A stretch of 64,000 nucleotides of DNA. Source: Bimuria novae-zelandiae CBS 107.79 (lineage: Eukaryota; Ascomycota; Dothideomycetes; Pleosporales; Didymosphaeriaceae). The stretch lies in contig ML976700.1 in assembly GCA_010015655.1 (NCBI GenBank), positions 109,364 through 173,363 on the forward strand, written 5' to 3'. Shown piece after piece: positions 1 to 11,491 of the stretch. Position numbers and translations under genes: made by a program. The notes under the pieces were generated by a model. The model worked only from the letters and a program-made list of their open reading frames with translations, had not been told where the DNA came from and did no database searches. Within the stretch, counting starts at the first letter, position 1. The number at the start of each line of letters is the position of its first letter.

Positions 1-3000
1 CGCTTACCGACGAATATGCGCCTTCAACCTCTAGCAAGGGTTCTTCGCGTGGAGCACATGCCAGGCGGACCCAACAGACTGTAAGGCCCCTTCCTGCTCT
101 GTGCCCGAACCTTCCGACATTCCTCTCGCACACACTCTTGTCCTGCAAACCTTCTTCTGCTGACCCATCCTCACCATGCAGCCTCAACAACAGCTCAGTC
201 AGATAGAGAAGTCAGGTAACTCATGTCTGCACCGTGTACACCGGGTCGTCGCTAACCGCTTCCAGTAACACACCTCCTTGTTGCAACCAAGCAACTGCTG
301 GAAACCCTCACCCTCTGGTCCCGTGGTACTGCCACCGAGAGCGAAGTCTCAGACGTCTATGTGCGCCTGGGCTACGAGTTCAATATCGCGTCCCGGGCAT
401 TTAATGCCATTGGAGTCGACACACAAGACTTGGGAAATGTTCCGGAACTGCTGCGCGGTATCTTGGAAGAGACGTTGAGTCAGGAAGCGTCACAGGCCAG
501 TCTCGATAACTTCCTTCCTCGCATACGAGACATCATAATAAATCTACTGCACGGCTTGAAAAAGAAGCAACAGCGTCTGCGGCAGCGGAACGGTTCTGCG
601 AATGGAGGGAGTCCTCGACAAGGAAGTGTTGGCAGTGTGGGTGAAGTCGAGGAACCGCAACAGGCACGAGCCGCCAGCACCCGTCTTACTGCGCGCCAAG
701 AGAGCGACTTCATCCCAGATGGCCCTGATCTTCCCCCGCGCTCATCGTCAGTGCCAGGAAGAGGCTCTCCAAGCAAGTACGATGCTCTACCGTCCAATCC
801 ACGAGCGAACCGCGCGACGAACGCCAGCCAACTGTCGAACGACTCCTCTTTATCCAGTAGTACTGCCCAACAGATACCCGTCATCGCTCCGTATCCTTCT
901 GATGATCTCATGCCCAAGTCGGCTGAACCGCAACAACAGCAGCAATCTTGGCCCGCCAATTTCCCTCCACCTCCGCCGCCACCGAAACAACAAGACGCTT
1001 TCGCAGCTCTGCAACGAGGTGGGGAACTGGAGCGAAGAGCTTCACGGAGATTCTCGGCGTATCAGATCCAAAAGCACCTAGGTACTAACGGGATACCATT
1101 ACCACCGGTGCAGAATTCGCCTATACCGAATCGAGGAAGGGATGTGCGGGAGTCTATGAATGCTGTTCGCGTGAGAGGGTCAGTCCTTCACAGCCGTCAG
1201 CGATCGAATGTTCGACCCGCCGTTGAAACCCAATTCGACCGAAACAACGATGTGTCCCGGCGCATTTCCGAAGAGAGTGCACAGAGTTCTGTACCGGCCA
1301 TGAAGGCCCCTCAAGAACCTGAACCTGAGGATAGTCCTGTTGTGAAGACGCCGGAAGACAAGCTCGGTACTCCGAAGTTTCCTGAAGGCGATACCCCTGA
1401 GCTCGGAGCTACGCTCAATGGCCCCTTGGTTGAGCCTGCGGGTGTGCCTGCGGATTCACCGGTTAAAGAGCCTCGCAAGCCTACTAGTATACCAGCCCGG
1501 ATAGGATCGCGTAGGATGAAGACTCCATCGCCGTCTCCACAACCCGAACCTTTTGTACCAGATCAATCTCCTCAGGCGGGCAAGGAACTCACGGTCTTTT
1601 TGCAGTACAAGAGCAAGATTCGGAAATATGTCTTCTCAGATGGCTCAGATCTGTCTCATGGCAGATTACAGCTTGCATTCATCGAGAAATTTGCTTGGGA
1701 CACCCACCGTAACGGCGAGCTTCCGGAAATCCATATCCAAGACCCAGTCTCTGGCGTGCGATATGAGTTAGAAGACATGAACGACATCAAAGAACGTTCG
1801 GTCCTTGTGTTGAATATTGAACAGCTCGATGAAGTCAAGCACCATATCGACGACAAATTCAATGGCTTAAATCGTCTTGTCGAAAGCATCAAGAGCGTTG
1901 TGGAGGACCAACAGTCCGCCATCCAGCGTGTCGCAGAACGTCAACAACAGACCTCCAAAGAGCTTGCCGGAATTGCTGTAGCACCCAATCTATCTTCGGC
2001 TCGTGCTTCGACTTTGCTCACTCCCGGCTCTCCTATGACTACCGGTGGCCCATCCGAAGTATCCCTCTCATCCGCTGCACAACTCAGCGAAGTGCAGGCT
2101 TTGCGTAGAGATCTCGCTGTAGTGAAGCAGACCTATTCCTCTATGGTAGCAGATATCGAAGCTAGCATGTCGACCATTCGGACCAAGGCTGCTGCTGTCA
2201 AATCCACCGCAGTCAAGGCCGCGCTACCTACCCTTGATGGGGACAGCGGCCGCGCATATATCAACGACGGCAAGAAGACGCTGCAGGATGATTCCGAAAA
2301 GATGGTCACTCGCGTTGACGATATCCAAGACCTTATCGAGGACCTGCGGAAAGATGTCGTCACTCGTGGTGTCAGGCCATTGCCCCGCCAGATTGAAACG
2401 GCTGCTAAGGATCTCTCTCGAGCAACTGCTGAACTCAAGAAGCTGCAAGATCTTTTGGCGAAAGAGAAGCCTTTGTGGACCAAGATCTGGGAGCAGGAAC
2501 TTCAAACCGTATGCGAAGAGCGCGATATGCTTTCAATGCAGGAAGACTTGGCTGCTGACCTGCAGGACGATCTCGAGAAGGCTGCAGAGACCTTGGAACT
2601 TGTGGAACAAGCGACCAAGCAGCAGAATCTACAAAACGAAGACGGCAAAGGCCAAGGTACCCGTTCGGCTTCCGGACGCAACTTGCTCCACGCCGTTGCT
2701 TTCGACAAGGCTGTTGATCCTCGTCAAGCCCGAGATGGCGTTTTGGGAGAAGTCAAGGCTCTGCAACCAAACCACGAGAGTCGTCTAGAGGCCATTGAGC
2801 GCGCGGAGAAGGCCCGACAACGCGAACTCGCAAATCGTGATCCCAATGAGTTCAAGCGAGAGCTTGGAGATTTCGTTGCGGAGAACAAGCTTAAAAAGAG
2901 CGGAGGTGTGGAGGAAGTCGAGCGCCTTCGTAAAGCCAAGGACGAACGCGCCCGCAAAGAGAATGCCGAAAGGCAAGCGGCGCGAGAACAGGCCAGAGCC

Positions 3001-3144
3001 GAGAAGCAAGCTGCCGAGGCTGCCGCTGCCGCTGCGACCAACGGCGATGGTATCCAGGAGAACAAAGACGAGACTGCAGCGGAAGAGCCAGACCAAGAAG
3101 CAAAGGAGGAGCGGGCGCCTACCCCCGAAGGTGGTGCCGCATGA
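1..3144 (+). CDS. bud6: Bud6/Aip3 polarity and actin-regulating protein, 5' truncated by window edge
   Basis: Formin-associated actin nucleation cofactor of the polarisome, acting at hyphal tips and septa. The gene enters from the left edge. I read exons <3-80 (ending ARRTQQT), 182-215 and 266-3144, with introns 81-181 and 216-265. The spliced reading gives QLSQIEKSVTHLLVATKQLL and then a conserved N-terminal block to about position 560. A low-complexity Pro/Ser/Gln linker follows, then the AIP3/Bud6 core from about 1590 (ELTVFLQYKSKIRKYVF) through long coiled coils to about 2600, and a Lys/Glu/Ala-rich tail. The ATG at 176 could be taken as the start, but it lies in the predicted first intron and the upstream frame carries typical Bud6 sequence. 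The missing part is probably a short Ser-rich N-terminus. Family assignment is firm; the first intron is inferred. Confidence 0.93.
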
Positions 3145-3710
3145 TCCTCCTGCTCATCACAACTTGGTTCGCGCTGACTTGGTGCGTCGTAGACTTTCCA
3201 CAGCTCACTTACACGGTTCGTCCTTGGGTAAAGACCGGCTTGTCTTTCCACGAGTTATCTAGTCCCTTCCTCACAGATCTTCCAAAAGGAAAACCCACCC
3301 CGACAATCCGTGCCGTGGACTCGCCCACCTGCATCGAATCCGATACTCCTGCGCTGTCCAGGCCCAGTTCTGCACCTAGCACCCAAAGCACACCCACGCC
3401 CTCAGCGCTTCCATTCGGCTCGAGACCTAGCACCATGTCCTGCCCGAGCTCGAAGGAAGAAGCTGGTACGCCAGACCGGCGCACACCCCGAGCCGTGCTC
3501 TTCGGCCCCCGCGATAACAACCAGCCCAGCCCCAAGACGCCGCCCATGGGCCGTGCAAGAGGGAAGACGGTCCCGATGGTGGGGAGTAGTCCGAAGACGC
3601 CGGACAGCGTACGCACGGACAGCGTACGCACGGACAGCGCGCTGAGTTGGACGCCGAGTACGGGCCCGAAGCATCTGACGAGTTGGATCTCGGGGCTGCT
3701 GGGGCGGTAG
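3141..3710 (+). CDS. Possible Ser/Pro-rich hypothetical ORF overlapping the bud6 stop
   Basis: A 189-codon frame whose ATG shares the ATGA with the bud6 stop. The first 17 residues are hydrophobic. The rest is Ser/Pro/Thr-rich with repeated SPKTP and a threefold 15-bp repeat (positions 3601-3640, residues TDSVR). It ends in a protein-like segment, HLTSWISGLLGR. I recognise no family. It could be a separate small gene, a 3' exon of an alternative bud6 transcript (there is a pyrimidine-rich acceptor at 3203), or chance open frame in GC-rich 3' UTR. Overlapping ATGA arrangements are rare in fungi, so a real start may lie further in, for example at the ATG near 3434. Confidence 0.3.
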   Translation: MILLLITTWFALTWCVVDFPQLTYTVRPWVKTGLSFHELSSPFLTDLPKGKPTPTIRAVDSPTCIESDTPALSRPSSAPSTQSTPTPSALPFGSRPSTMSCPSSKEEAGTPDRRTPRAVLFGPRDNNQPSPKTPPMGRARGKTVPMVGSSPKTPDSVRTDSVRTDSALSWTPSTGPKHLTSWISGLLGR

Positions 3711-4613
3711 AGGATATCATACTTTCATCTTGGGGTGGGTGTCGAGGTTATGATGGCTAGCCTGAGCATGTCTTACGCGTGGATATGCGTGAACACTCTT
3801 TCCTTACTTTCCTTGTTCGGTCCCCTTTCATGTATTTTTGGTGTCGTTTCCTAGAGTGTGTGTTGCGGTTGAGTTTGCGTCTTCGTGCGAGCGTTCTTGC
3901 ATGGCGTTTCGGTTGGGCTTGTTCTGCATTTTTACTGTGAGCGTGTTACTCATGGTACGCTTATGTGTTGGATTGATGGAACGGGTGGTTTCAGGTTGGG
4001 ATATTGGGACAATGGAGGGACTCAGGGATGCAGGGATGTAGTGATGGAACTAATGGCTCAGAACGTATATATCACGAACTCGAACCTCTGTTGCAGTGTC
4101 CTAGGTGCGTGTGGATTTTCCATTGTTCTGAGCCAGCACGAACTATGAGCTGCAAGCGTCGTAGAGATCATGGATCATCATTACATTCGTTGACCCTACT
4201 TCGCCGTGCTATGCTACAAAGCCGTACTTGATGCCAGAACTATCCATATCTTCTCCGCGCTTGAGCAGATCCTTCTGCATGTACACTTTACACTAGAGCG
4301 CTTCTCCATCGACAGCTTACAACGAACGACGCTGTGGTATCTGCAATGCACGATATTCCCACCTTGTGCCGAACGACTCCGAAATGCCATGCCCGTTCAT
4401 TCCTAGGTTGGACTGACTGAATCAAGGTGGACTGCGAAACGCCAAGCACCGAAGGATGATCGGGTTTTCCGTGTCGATTTCAATGCGCCGGTCAATGCTG
4501 TTGATCGTGGGTGTATCCGGTGTGCCCGCGAGCGTGAACGGTCTGAACGCTGAGTCAGATATGTAAACAAGGCATGAAAGATAGAAGAATACTCACTCAT
4601 CCTGTTCGTCCTC
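3711..4613. other. Intergenic, convergent 3' regions of bud6 and lst8
   Basis: No gene is supported here. Short frames lack coding character or family similarity. The stretch is moderately T-rich on the plus strand and probably holds the 3' ends of both flanking transcripts. Confidence 0.5.
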
Positions 4614-5757
4614 CTAGTTACCAACAGCAGTGTCGTTCAAGGCAACACACACAGCGCCCCTGTGGTGACCGTTGTACTGGCGGATAATGCTCTGGCTGTT
4701 CAGCTCCCATAACCGCGCATAGTGGTCGGAGCATGCAGTCACCAGATAAGCACTATCAGCGCTGAAGGCACAGTCCCAGACCCAACGCTGGTGGCCGTGG
4801 AGCGTCGTCTCGAGGGGGAAGGCGTTGGGGTCGCGCTCGTTGGGGCCCGGGAGGTTGTCTTGCGGGGTTACGTTGTGCGGCTGCGAGGTGTCCAACGACC
4901 AGATTCTAGCTGTGTGGTCGGCACTGCACGTAGCCAGGTGGCGCACGTCGGGTGAGAGGAGCACGCGCGTGATGTATGTCTGGTGGGCGAGGAAGGTGCA
5001 GACGGGGACGAGGGAGGTGACTTCGGCGCGCTGGACCATGCGCCAGACGTAGACCTTGCCCTGGGGGAATCAGCATACGAGGACAGTGTGAATGATGGGA
5101 AAGCATACGCTGTTGTTGCCGGCACAAAGCATAGAGCCGTCGCTCGCAACCGTGACGCTGGCGACCGATACGTCGTCCTCCGGGATGAGCTGGTGCGAGC
5201 ACTTGTTCTCGCCCAGGTCCCAGATGCGCACATTGCCGCCGCGATCGCAGCTGATCAGCTCGCCCTGGTTCGGGTGGATGACCACGTCGTTGACCGGCAC
5301 TCCATGCATGTAATTGCGCTGCACACTGCCCGTGCGCGTATCCCAGATCCTGACGGTGCCATCCTCCGAGCTCGTCACCATCCACTTGCCCTCGCAATGG
5401 AAAGCGACGCCCGTGATGTTCGACGTGTGTCCCTCGAAGGTGAGCACCGGGTTCGGATTCGCAGACTTGATCTCATAGAGCTTGACCGTGTGGTGGCCAG
5501 CTGCGGCAAGGAAGCGCTTGTCGGGCGAGATGCAGAGGCGGTTGACCTGCGAATCGGGGTGCGGGATCGTTCGTGAACAGATGCCGGACAGCGCCTCCCA
5601 GAAGCTGGAGGGTCAGTATAATGCGGGGGTGCAACCATTCAATTCGTTGCGTACCGTATCGTGTGGTCATACCCCGCTACAAACAGTCAATGCGTGCTTA
5701 TTGCTGGTAAACATGGGCTGGAAGCAACTACGTACCAGTGCAGAGAATGACCGACAT
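4614..5757 (-). CDS. lst8: LST8-type WD40 protein, TOR complex subunit
   Basis: Seven-bladed WD40 propeller that stabilises the TOR kinase domain in TORC1 and TORC2. Exons on the minus strand are 5757-5736, 5676-5655, 5604-5109 and 5060-4614, about 328 residues, close to the family's usual length. The splice joins give MSVILCTAGYDHTIRFWEAL, a hallmark Lst8 N-terminus. WD repeats follow: VTSSEDGTVRIWD, ISCDRGGNVRIWD, NSGKVYVWRM, TCSADHTARIWS and TACSDHYARLWE. The two tiny 22-bp exons near the start are unusual but phase-consistent and restore conserved residues. The frame ends ALNDTAVGN then TAG. An acidic EDEQDE stretch follows in the same frame, directly before a strong GTGAGT donor at about 4598, so the true C-terminus may differ. 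Confidence 0.92.
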
Positions 5758-6607
5758 GCTGGGCGACCTGGTCAAAGGTGCAGACGCAGCAGCAGATTGT
5801 TGTGAGCAAAGGGTCAGTAAACCTCAGCGAACATGGCGCGCCGCGACGAGAAGATGTGGTCAGTACAATGGTTGGGTCTACTACGGGATGTTCAACCGCT
5901 GATGATGCTTGGCGGGGTCTCCGAGCTTGGACGCACTCCGATTGGAGCTCATGTCCATTCACCGCGGTCACCAGACTGGGGAAATTATGTGTGCGTTGGC
6001 TGTAATCTTAAAGTATACGCCTGACCTGCATGCAAGCCAGATGTATGTGCAGCGGTTGAAAGCTGGCGCCGGTGAGCTCAATCGGTAGGGTCACACAGAC
6101 AAGCTTTCGCCCCACTGTAACGGCTGCAATCCATCCCGCGTTTGGGGCTAGCACGAGATCTTGGGACGGTACTCAACCATGCCTTCTTCGTTGTGTACCT
6201 CATGCTTCCAGACCGCACACCCCCAGTCCGGCAGTCCCAGTATTGTGCCACATCCTCCACACGATTTCAAATAATCCATGGAGCAGGCCATGCTTCCGCG
6301 GCGCAAAGTCACGGCAAATGGCGGCCATAGGGAGAGACCCAAGCTACATCGCTATGACGATGATGATCAGCGTCACCATTGCCATTACTTCCCCGTTATT
6401 TCCGATTAATGGTACGGATATATTAAAATGCAGAACTTATAATGTGACATCTTCTGCACCTTATCATTTTCACTTCAAGTGACACGCAAACTTGAATATC
6501 TACTATTGACCACTTTATACATTGAATCGATCGTAACCTACCATTTCAACCAGTACCAGTTGCACCTTCGAAAAAGCAAGAAGGTCAATTACCTCTATCC
6601 AACCGCA
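5758..6607. other. Intergenic, divergent promoters of lst8 and the FMN oxidase gene
   Basis: About 850 bp between divergent genes. Short frames on both strands have no family similarity. The right half (6360-6600) is AT-rich. No RNA gene is visible. Confidence 0.5.
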
Positions 6608-8029
6608 ATGGATCCTAATAACCCCAACCGCGAATTCCGCAGCACACCCCAATACGCCCTCTACCAGCGCGAAAACTTCTGGAAATCAAACGACGGCGAA
6701 GTCTCCCCCTTCAACACCTCGCCCGGTGAACTCGAACGCCTCGCACAGAAGAACCTCACGCAGAATGGCTGGCTCTATGCATCCAGCAACGCTGGGTACG
6801 TCAAGATTCCACTTTGATATCCCGTCCACGTAGAACCTGAACGAAGCTGACAATAGGATGCTGCATGACAGACAATCCTACACCCACACCACCAACCGGC
6901 AAGCCTTCTACCGCCACCGCATAATCCCCCGCATGCTCGTCGACACTAACGCCCGCGAAACCTCCCATACCATCTTCGGCCACGCCGTCTCCGCACCCAT
7001 CGGCTTCGCCCCGATCGGTATCAACCAAATCTACAACGAAGACGGCGAACTCCCCGTCGCCCGCGTAGCCGGCGAACTCAACCTGCCCTACTGTCTCTCA
7101 ACCGCTGGTTCCCAGCCCATCGAAGACGTCGGACGGGCGAATGACAGTCTCACCAGTGGGGGCAAGGGTGTGCGCTTCTTCCAGCTGTACATGCCGCACG
7201 ACGACGCACTTACCACATCGCTATTAAAAAGGGCAGTGGATAGCGGATTCACAGCGTGTATCCTGACGCTGGATACATGGCAGCTCGGCTGGCGCCACGA
7301 CGACGTCGCAACGAGCAACTACGCTTTCTACCACGGGAAAGGCGCGGACCTCGGACTGTCGGATCCGGTATTCCAGCGCCGGCTCCGCGAGCACGAGATC
7401 GATCCTGTCAAGCAGCCGAACGAGGCGGGCGCGCTGTGGATCGACAACGTGTGGCACGGGCGGGCGCACACGTGGGAGAAAGCCGTGTGGGCGATGAAGT
7501 TGTGGAAAGAATTATCGGGCGGGAAGCCGTTTGCGCTCAAGGGGGTCCAGCACGTGGACGATGCGAGGAGAGCGGTGGACTTGGGTTTCGATGGGATTGT
7601 CGTGTCGAATCATGCGGGGAGGCAGGTGGATGGGGCGGTGGCGAGTTTGGATGCGCTGGAGAAGATTGTGGGTGGTGAGTTTATAAACTTCATGTGCATG
7701 TTGAAAAGGAGAAAAGTGTCTAACACGAAGTAGCTGTCGGGGACAAGATATACATCATGTACGACTCTGGCGTGCGCAGCGCGTCGGATGTGTTTAAGGC
7801 ACTTGCGCTCGGTGCACAATTCGTCTTCGTTGGCCGCCTCTGGGTATGGGGACTCTCGATCATGGGCGAGGCGGGCGTGCGTCATGTTATGAAGAGCCTG
7901 CTTGCAGACTGGGATATCCTCCTAAACGTTGGTGGGTTCAAAAATGTTAAAGAAATCATCGGCAATAGAGGGGCATTGGAGAGCGGGCCGAAGGACTATC
8001 CGTTGCAGCCTAGAACATCCAAGTTGTAG
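6608..8029 (+). CDS. FMN-dependent alpha-hydroxyacid dehydrogenase, lactate 2-monooxygenase-like
   Basis: Flavoprotein of the glycolate oxidase / flavocytochrome b2 superfamily that oxidises L-2-hydroxyacids. Exons are 6608-6795, 6857-7674 and 7734-8029, giving 433 residues. Landmarks in order are the substrate and FMN region APIGFAPIG, then STAGSQPIED, FFQLYMPHDD, the segment LTLDTWQLGWR typical of lactate monooxygenase-like members, FALKGVQHVDDA, the catalytic motif SNHAGRQVDG and the C-terminal FMN phosphate site MYDSGVRSASDV. The catalytic His and Arg of the SNHxGRQ motif are kept, while the usual Gly-Gly reads Ala-Gly. There is no signal peptide or cytochrome b5 domain, so it is probably cytosolic or peroxisomal. 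It is not cytochrome b2. Exact substrate unknown. Confidence 0.9.
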
Positions 8030-8599
8030 GGTTTAGAGATAGCAGTGATATACCTGTGTGTACATTAGCATACAAATGGAGTAGTACACCCGAACCAATC
8101 TTGAAGGAAAAGTGGTTCATTGCAGTCCTACCCTCCTAACCATCTCAACCCACAATCTATGAAAGTGCATCGCTATAGTCACCCTCGAGGAGGGATCAAA
8201 CGTTCGAAAAAGGCCATTACAATAAGAAAGAGGGACGACGACGTGCGACGCCAGGTATCAATTCGTGATGAGGCCCTGTTTGGATGAGGTTCGTTCTCTC
8301 ATATCTCATGCATCGGGAGTCGTCAAGACTCCGTCAGTGATTTTGTCCTTGCCAATGCCTGTCCATGCCCGCCAAATCAAGCCAAATTCCTCAGCCAACA
8401 AAAGCTGACACATCCTAGCCTATCCACCGCGTTAAGGTCATAACGTGAACATTACCGGCAAGCCGAAGCTGTACCTGGCCAAAAAACGTTTCTCAAACCA
8501 GGTGTGACCAAGTTTACCGAGGTGTCCAGTGTGCAGTCAAGGGCTTCTCGACGGTAATTATTCCCAGAAGCCGTGCACGAAATACATAGAGCTTGTCGG
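8030..8599. other. Intergenic, convergent
   Basis: Non-coding 3' flanks of the FMN oxidase and PP2C genes. No structured RNA or repeat recognised. Confidence 0.5.
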
Positions 8600-10416
8600 T
8601 TACTTTTTACTCGCGGTAGAGCCGGAAGTGACCTTGTCTGGCACTGTAGTGTCTTTCTGTCCAGCAGCTGGCTCTTCAGACTTCTCTGTCTTTACTGACG
8701 AAGGTGACTCCGTAGTCTCTTTCGTGGAGGTGCCCTGTGGGCCGGGTGTCTCTTCACGTGAGCCATTGGACCTGTCGACTTGAAAGTCGCGGTCCTTGTC
8801 CTCGTCATCATTGTCAAACATATCGGCGTCTGCAGCTTCGGTGGTGATTTCCGTACCATCTCCGAGAAGGATGATGCGGCCACCCCCACCTGGAGAATCA
8901 GTATACGATTTACACACAAACTTGGCGTGACTCACCACCCATTCCACGGTTGCCCTGGAAGCGGTTGTCAAGGTCCATGTCGATATCATCAGGGCTATCA
9001 TCGATTCGGTGGTGCACTCCCGGCCCGCGGAATTCGGCTAGGGTCATGTATTAGAAATATACTAACTGCTGCCTGCTAAGGCAGTAGAGGTAGAATCTTC
9101 AGACTTGCCATATTCTGGCGGAGCGCAAGGTCCCTCTCCGTTCGCAACCCTTTTCGCGATGTCCTCGTACCACTGCTCCTTCGTCTTTCCATGCAAAAGA
9201 CCAATAACAATCATGGTCATGTTGTCGCAGCCTACGCCACCGGTGTCACTGTTGCTTGCGAGACAGTTGTCCATCATGTTTTCACATATAGATGCGAGAT
9301 CCTGCTTCGCAACGATACCGCGCCTAACGAACTCGATGACAGCTTGAGACGACTGGCAATCCCAGATACCTAAGTATGTATAAGCAACCGCACCTGGGGA
9401 AGGACCATAGCATCTTACCGTCACAAGCAATGACCAGGAACTCGTCATCCTCGCTGATATCGTGTATCTCGACATCGGGAAAGGCAGTCACAATCTGTTG
9501 TTCGGGCGGGAGCTCGGCGCTCTTCTTGAACTCGAAGTCTCCGATGGCTCTCGATAGAGCGAGGTTCCCGTTGACGCGGCCAAAGTCTACGAAGCCCCCG
9601 GCGGCCTGGATGCGCGCTTTCTCGGCTACAGATGGTCAGAAAAGCCTCATACGAGAGAGAGACTGCGCACCTTCATTTTGGGGCTTGTGGTCGTATGAGA
9701 GCGGCTTTGCCCGGCCCTTGATGCCCAAAACAGCCCGCGAATCGCCGGAGTTGGCCTGCGTGGATTAGTACTGGTGCACGGAAAACTGCCGGTGGCTATC
9801 ATACCACGTAGATCTTGTTCTTCGAGATGATACCAACTGAAGCGGTGCATCCCGAGACTTCCTCTTCATACTTAGGGTCTATTTCCGGCAAATTAGCAGT
9901 CCGCCCTGAAGCTGTGGATAATCTCCATACATACCGCTCAGTATCGCACGGTCCGTTGCCAGGAAGCCGTCTTGCAGGGCCTTCTTTATGTCGCCTTCTT
10001 TGAAGGCTTCCTGTTTCGCGACAATCTCGTGGAGGTGCTCGCCGGTGTATAGCGCTACCTTGTCACCGCCGTGGCCGTCGTAAACGCCGAAGAAACTTAG
10101 TCGCTTGTCTGCGGGTGCCGGCTTCTTGTCGTCGCCCGCAGCTTGCAGATCAAGAATACATGCGTGTGCGTCCTCCATGCTGATTCGCCATCCCTGCATC
10201 GAGGACACGCCGAAAATCAAGTGTTCGCCATCGCTGCTTTGAGATTTCTAACAAGTAAGACGCGTCAGTCAGAGTCGCTTGAAGTTAAGTGTCTCCGCGT
10301 GTGCACAGTCGCGCCCGAGGCCGTTGCGGCAGGGTCAACGTGTACGGTGCGGGGGCGGGGAGGGTATTGAACAAGCATACCTTCTCAACCACGGGTTCCG
10401 AGAGTGTCTGACCCAT
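8600..10416 (-). CDS. ptc2: PP2C-type Ser/Thr protein phosphatase, Ptc2/Ptc3-like
   Basis: Metal-dependent phosphatase of the PPM family; yeast Ptc2/3 act on Hog1 and DNA-damage kinases. Eight exons: 10416-10381, 10247-9935, 9878-9805, 9755-9671, 9625-9419, 9369-9073, 9037-8936 and 8889-8600, about 467 residues. It starts [12 protein letters not shown], a possible N-myristoylation signal (Gly2). Metal-binding motifs are present: [56 protein letters not shown] and [13 protein letters not shown] divergent acidic, Ser/Thr-rich tail starts at about residue 350. The join 9073/9037 needs either a GC-AG intron of 35 bp or a 29-bp GT-AG intron. The GC-AG version gives ALAAEFRGPG, which fits the family better. 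Confidence 0.92.
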
Positions 10417-11346
10417 GCTGTCCGCGGCCTATGAAGACGTTGGGGAGGGAAAGAGGGTGATGTCGACGTGGAGGACGGAAGGCTTTGCGGGCATATAATT
10501 GTAGCGTCACTGGCTGGTTGTGTGGGGTGTGTCGCGGTGGTAGGGAGCAGCGGTTGTAAGTGAGTCAGGTAAGTGGGCGGACAGGGAAAGAGCGCGCGCC
10601 GGTGACGTCGATCGTCAGGAAGAGAAGCAAAGGTCTTTGGCGGCCAGAGGCGTATTTGCGAGGAGCAGGTGTCGTGTGTGATCCAAGTCGAATAGAACTG
10701 CTTGAGAGTACGCATCCCGCCACGCTAGCCGTGTTGGGTCACAGCTGTGGCTTGTTCGTCATTGCTTCGCCATCTGGGCTCTGTGCGTCGAGGTCCTTGG
10801 GCGCTCCCATGTTGGTGCAACTTTGTCCCAGCGAGCTTCCCCAAACTGCCGCAGGGTCCGTCTTTTGGCCGGCGCACTCTGCAAGTGTAGGGCGAATCAC
10901 CACAGCGTTAGGCAACCCTCCTCACAGCGCGTAGATCGCTTGCTCCGATTCTGCCACCTAGAGCCTGTCTGCGCCTCGTCTCTCGTCTCGTTTGTGCCCC
11001 AAGCGTACAGCTCATTCCAACCGCTCGCGTGCCGCCGGTCAATAGGTTACGCAGGAAGACGCCAGGCCGCGATTGGGGCTGACGGATATACACTCGCAGA
11101 GTTTGCACCGGACAAAGGTAGCTCCATATCCACCATACCTAGTCATGTCGAGTATTCTACAGCGGCGTCGAGCATCTACGGCGCCCTGTGGTCAATGGCA
11201 CCTTCTTGTTCAAGGACTGCTCCATACCGTTATCTTCAATGTTCAACCCTTCAAAGCTGCTCGCGTGCGCCACCATGGTACCACTATGTGCAGCCATTGA
11301 GGGTTCTCGCGCTTACGTGTGAAACATGGTTGCTATGGCGCATCTC
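10417..11346. other. Intergenic, upstream of ptc2 and left flank of the piggyBac-like element
   Basis: About 930 bp. Holds the ptc2 promoter. Several open frames exist but have no recognisable protein character. No RNA gene seen. Confidence 0.45.
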
Positions 11347-11375
11347 TATCCCCCGCACTGTCAAAATCTGCCACA
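11347..11375 (+). repeat. Left terminal inverted repeat
   Basis: 29 bp, identical to the reverse complement of 13592-13620. The outer TA may be target sequence and not element. Confidence 0.95.
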
Positions 11376-11491
11376 AACGACGCGCCAATCAGCGTCTAGT
11401 CGATCTCAACACCAAATTTGAATTGTGATGACGGCAATTTTTGTTTTACAGCCAAAATCGACCTCTTTCGAAATTGCTAGCACATGCAAAC

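Noticed and set aside
176..215. ATG at 176 as the bud6 start
   Set aside because: The upstream frame (3-80) carries Bud6-like sequence, and GTAAGG at 81 with CAG at 181 joins it in phase, so the ATG lies in an intron.
11441..11491. Longer transposase start at 11441
   Set aside because: It begins with TTG, not ATG; the first ATG in frame is 11492.
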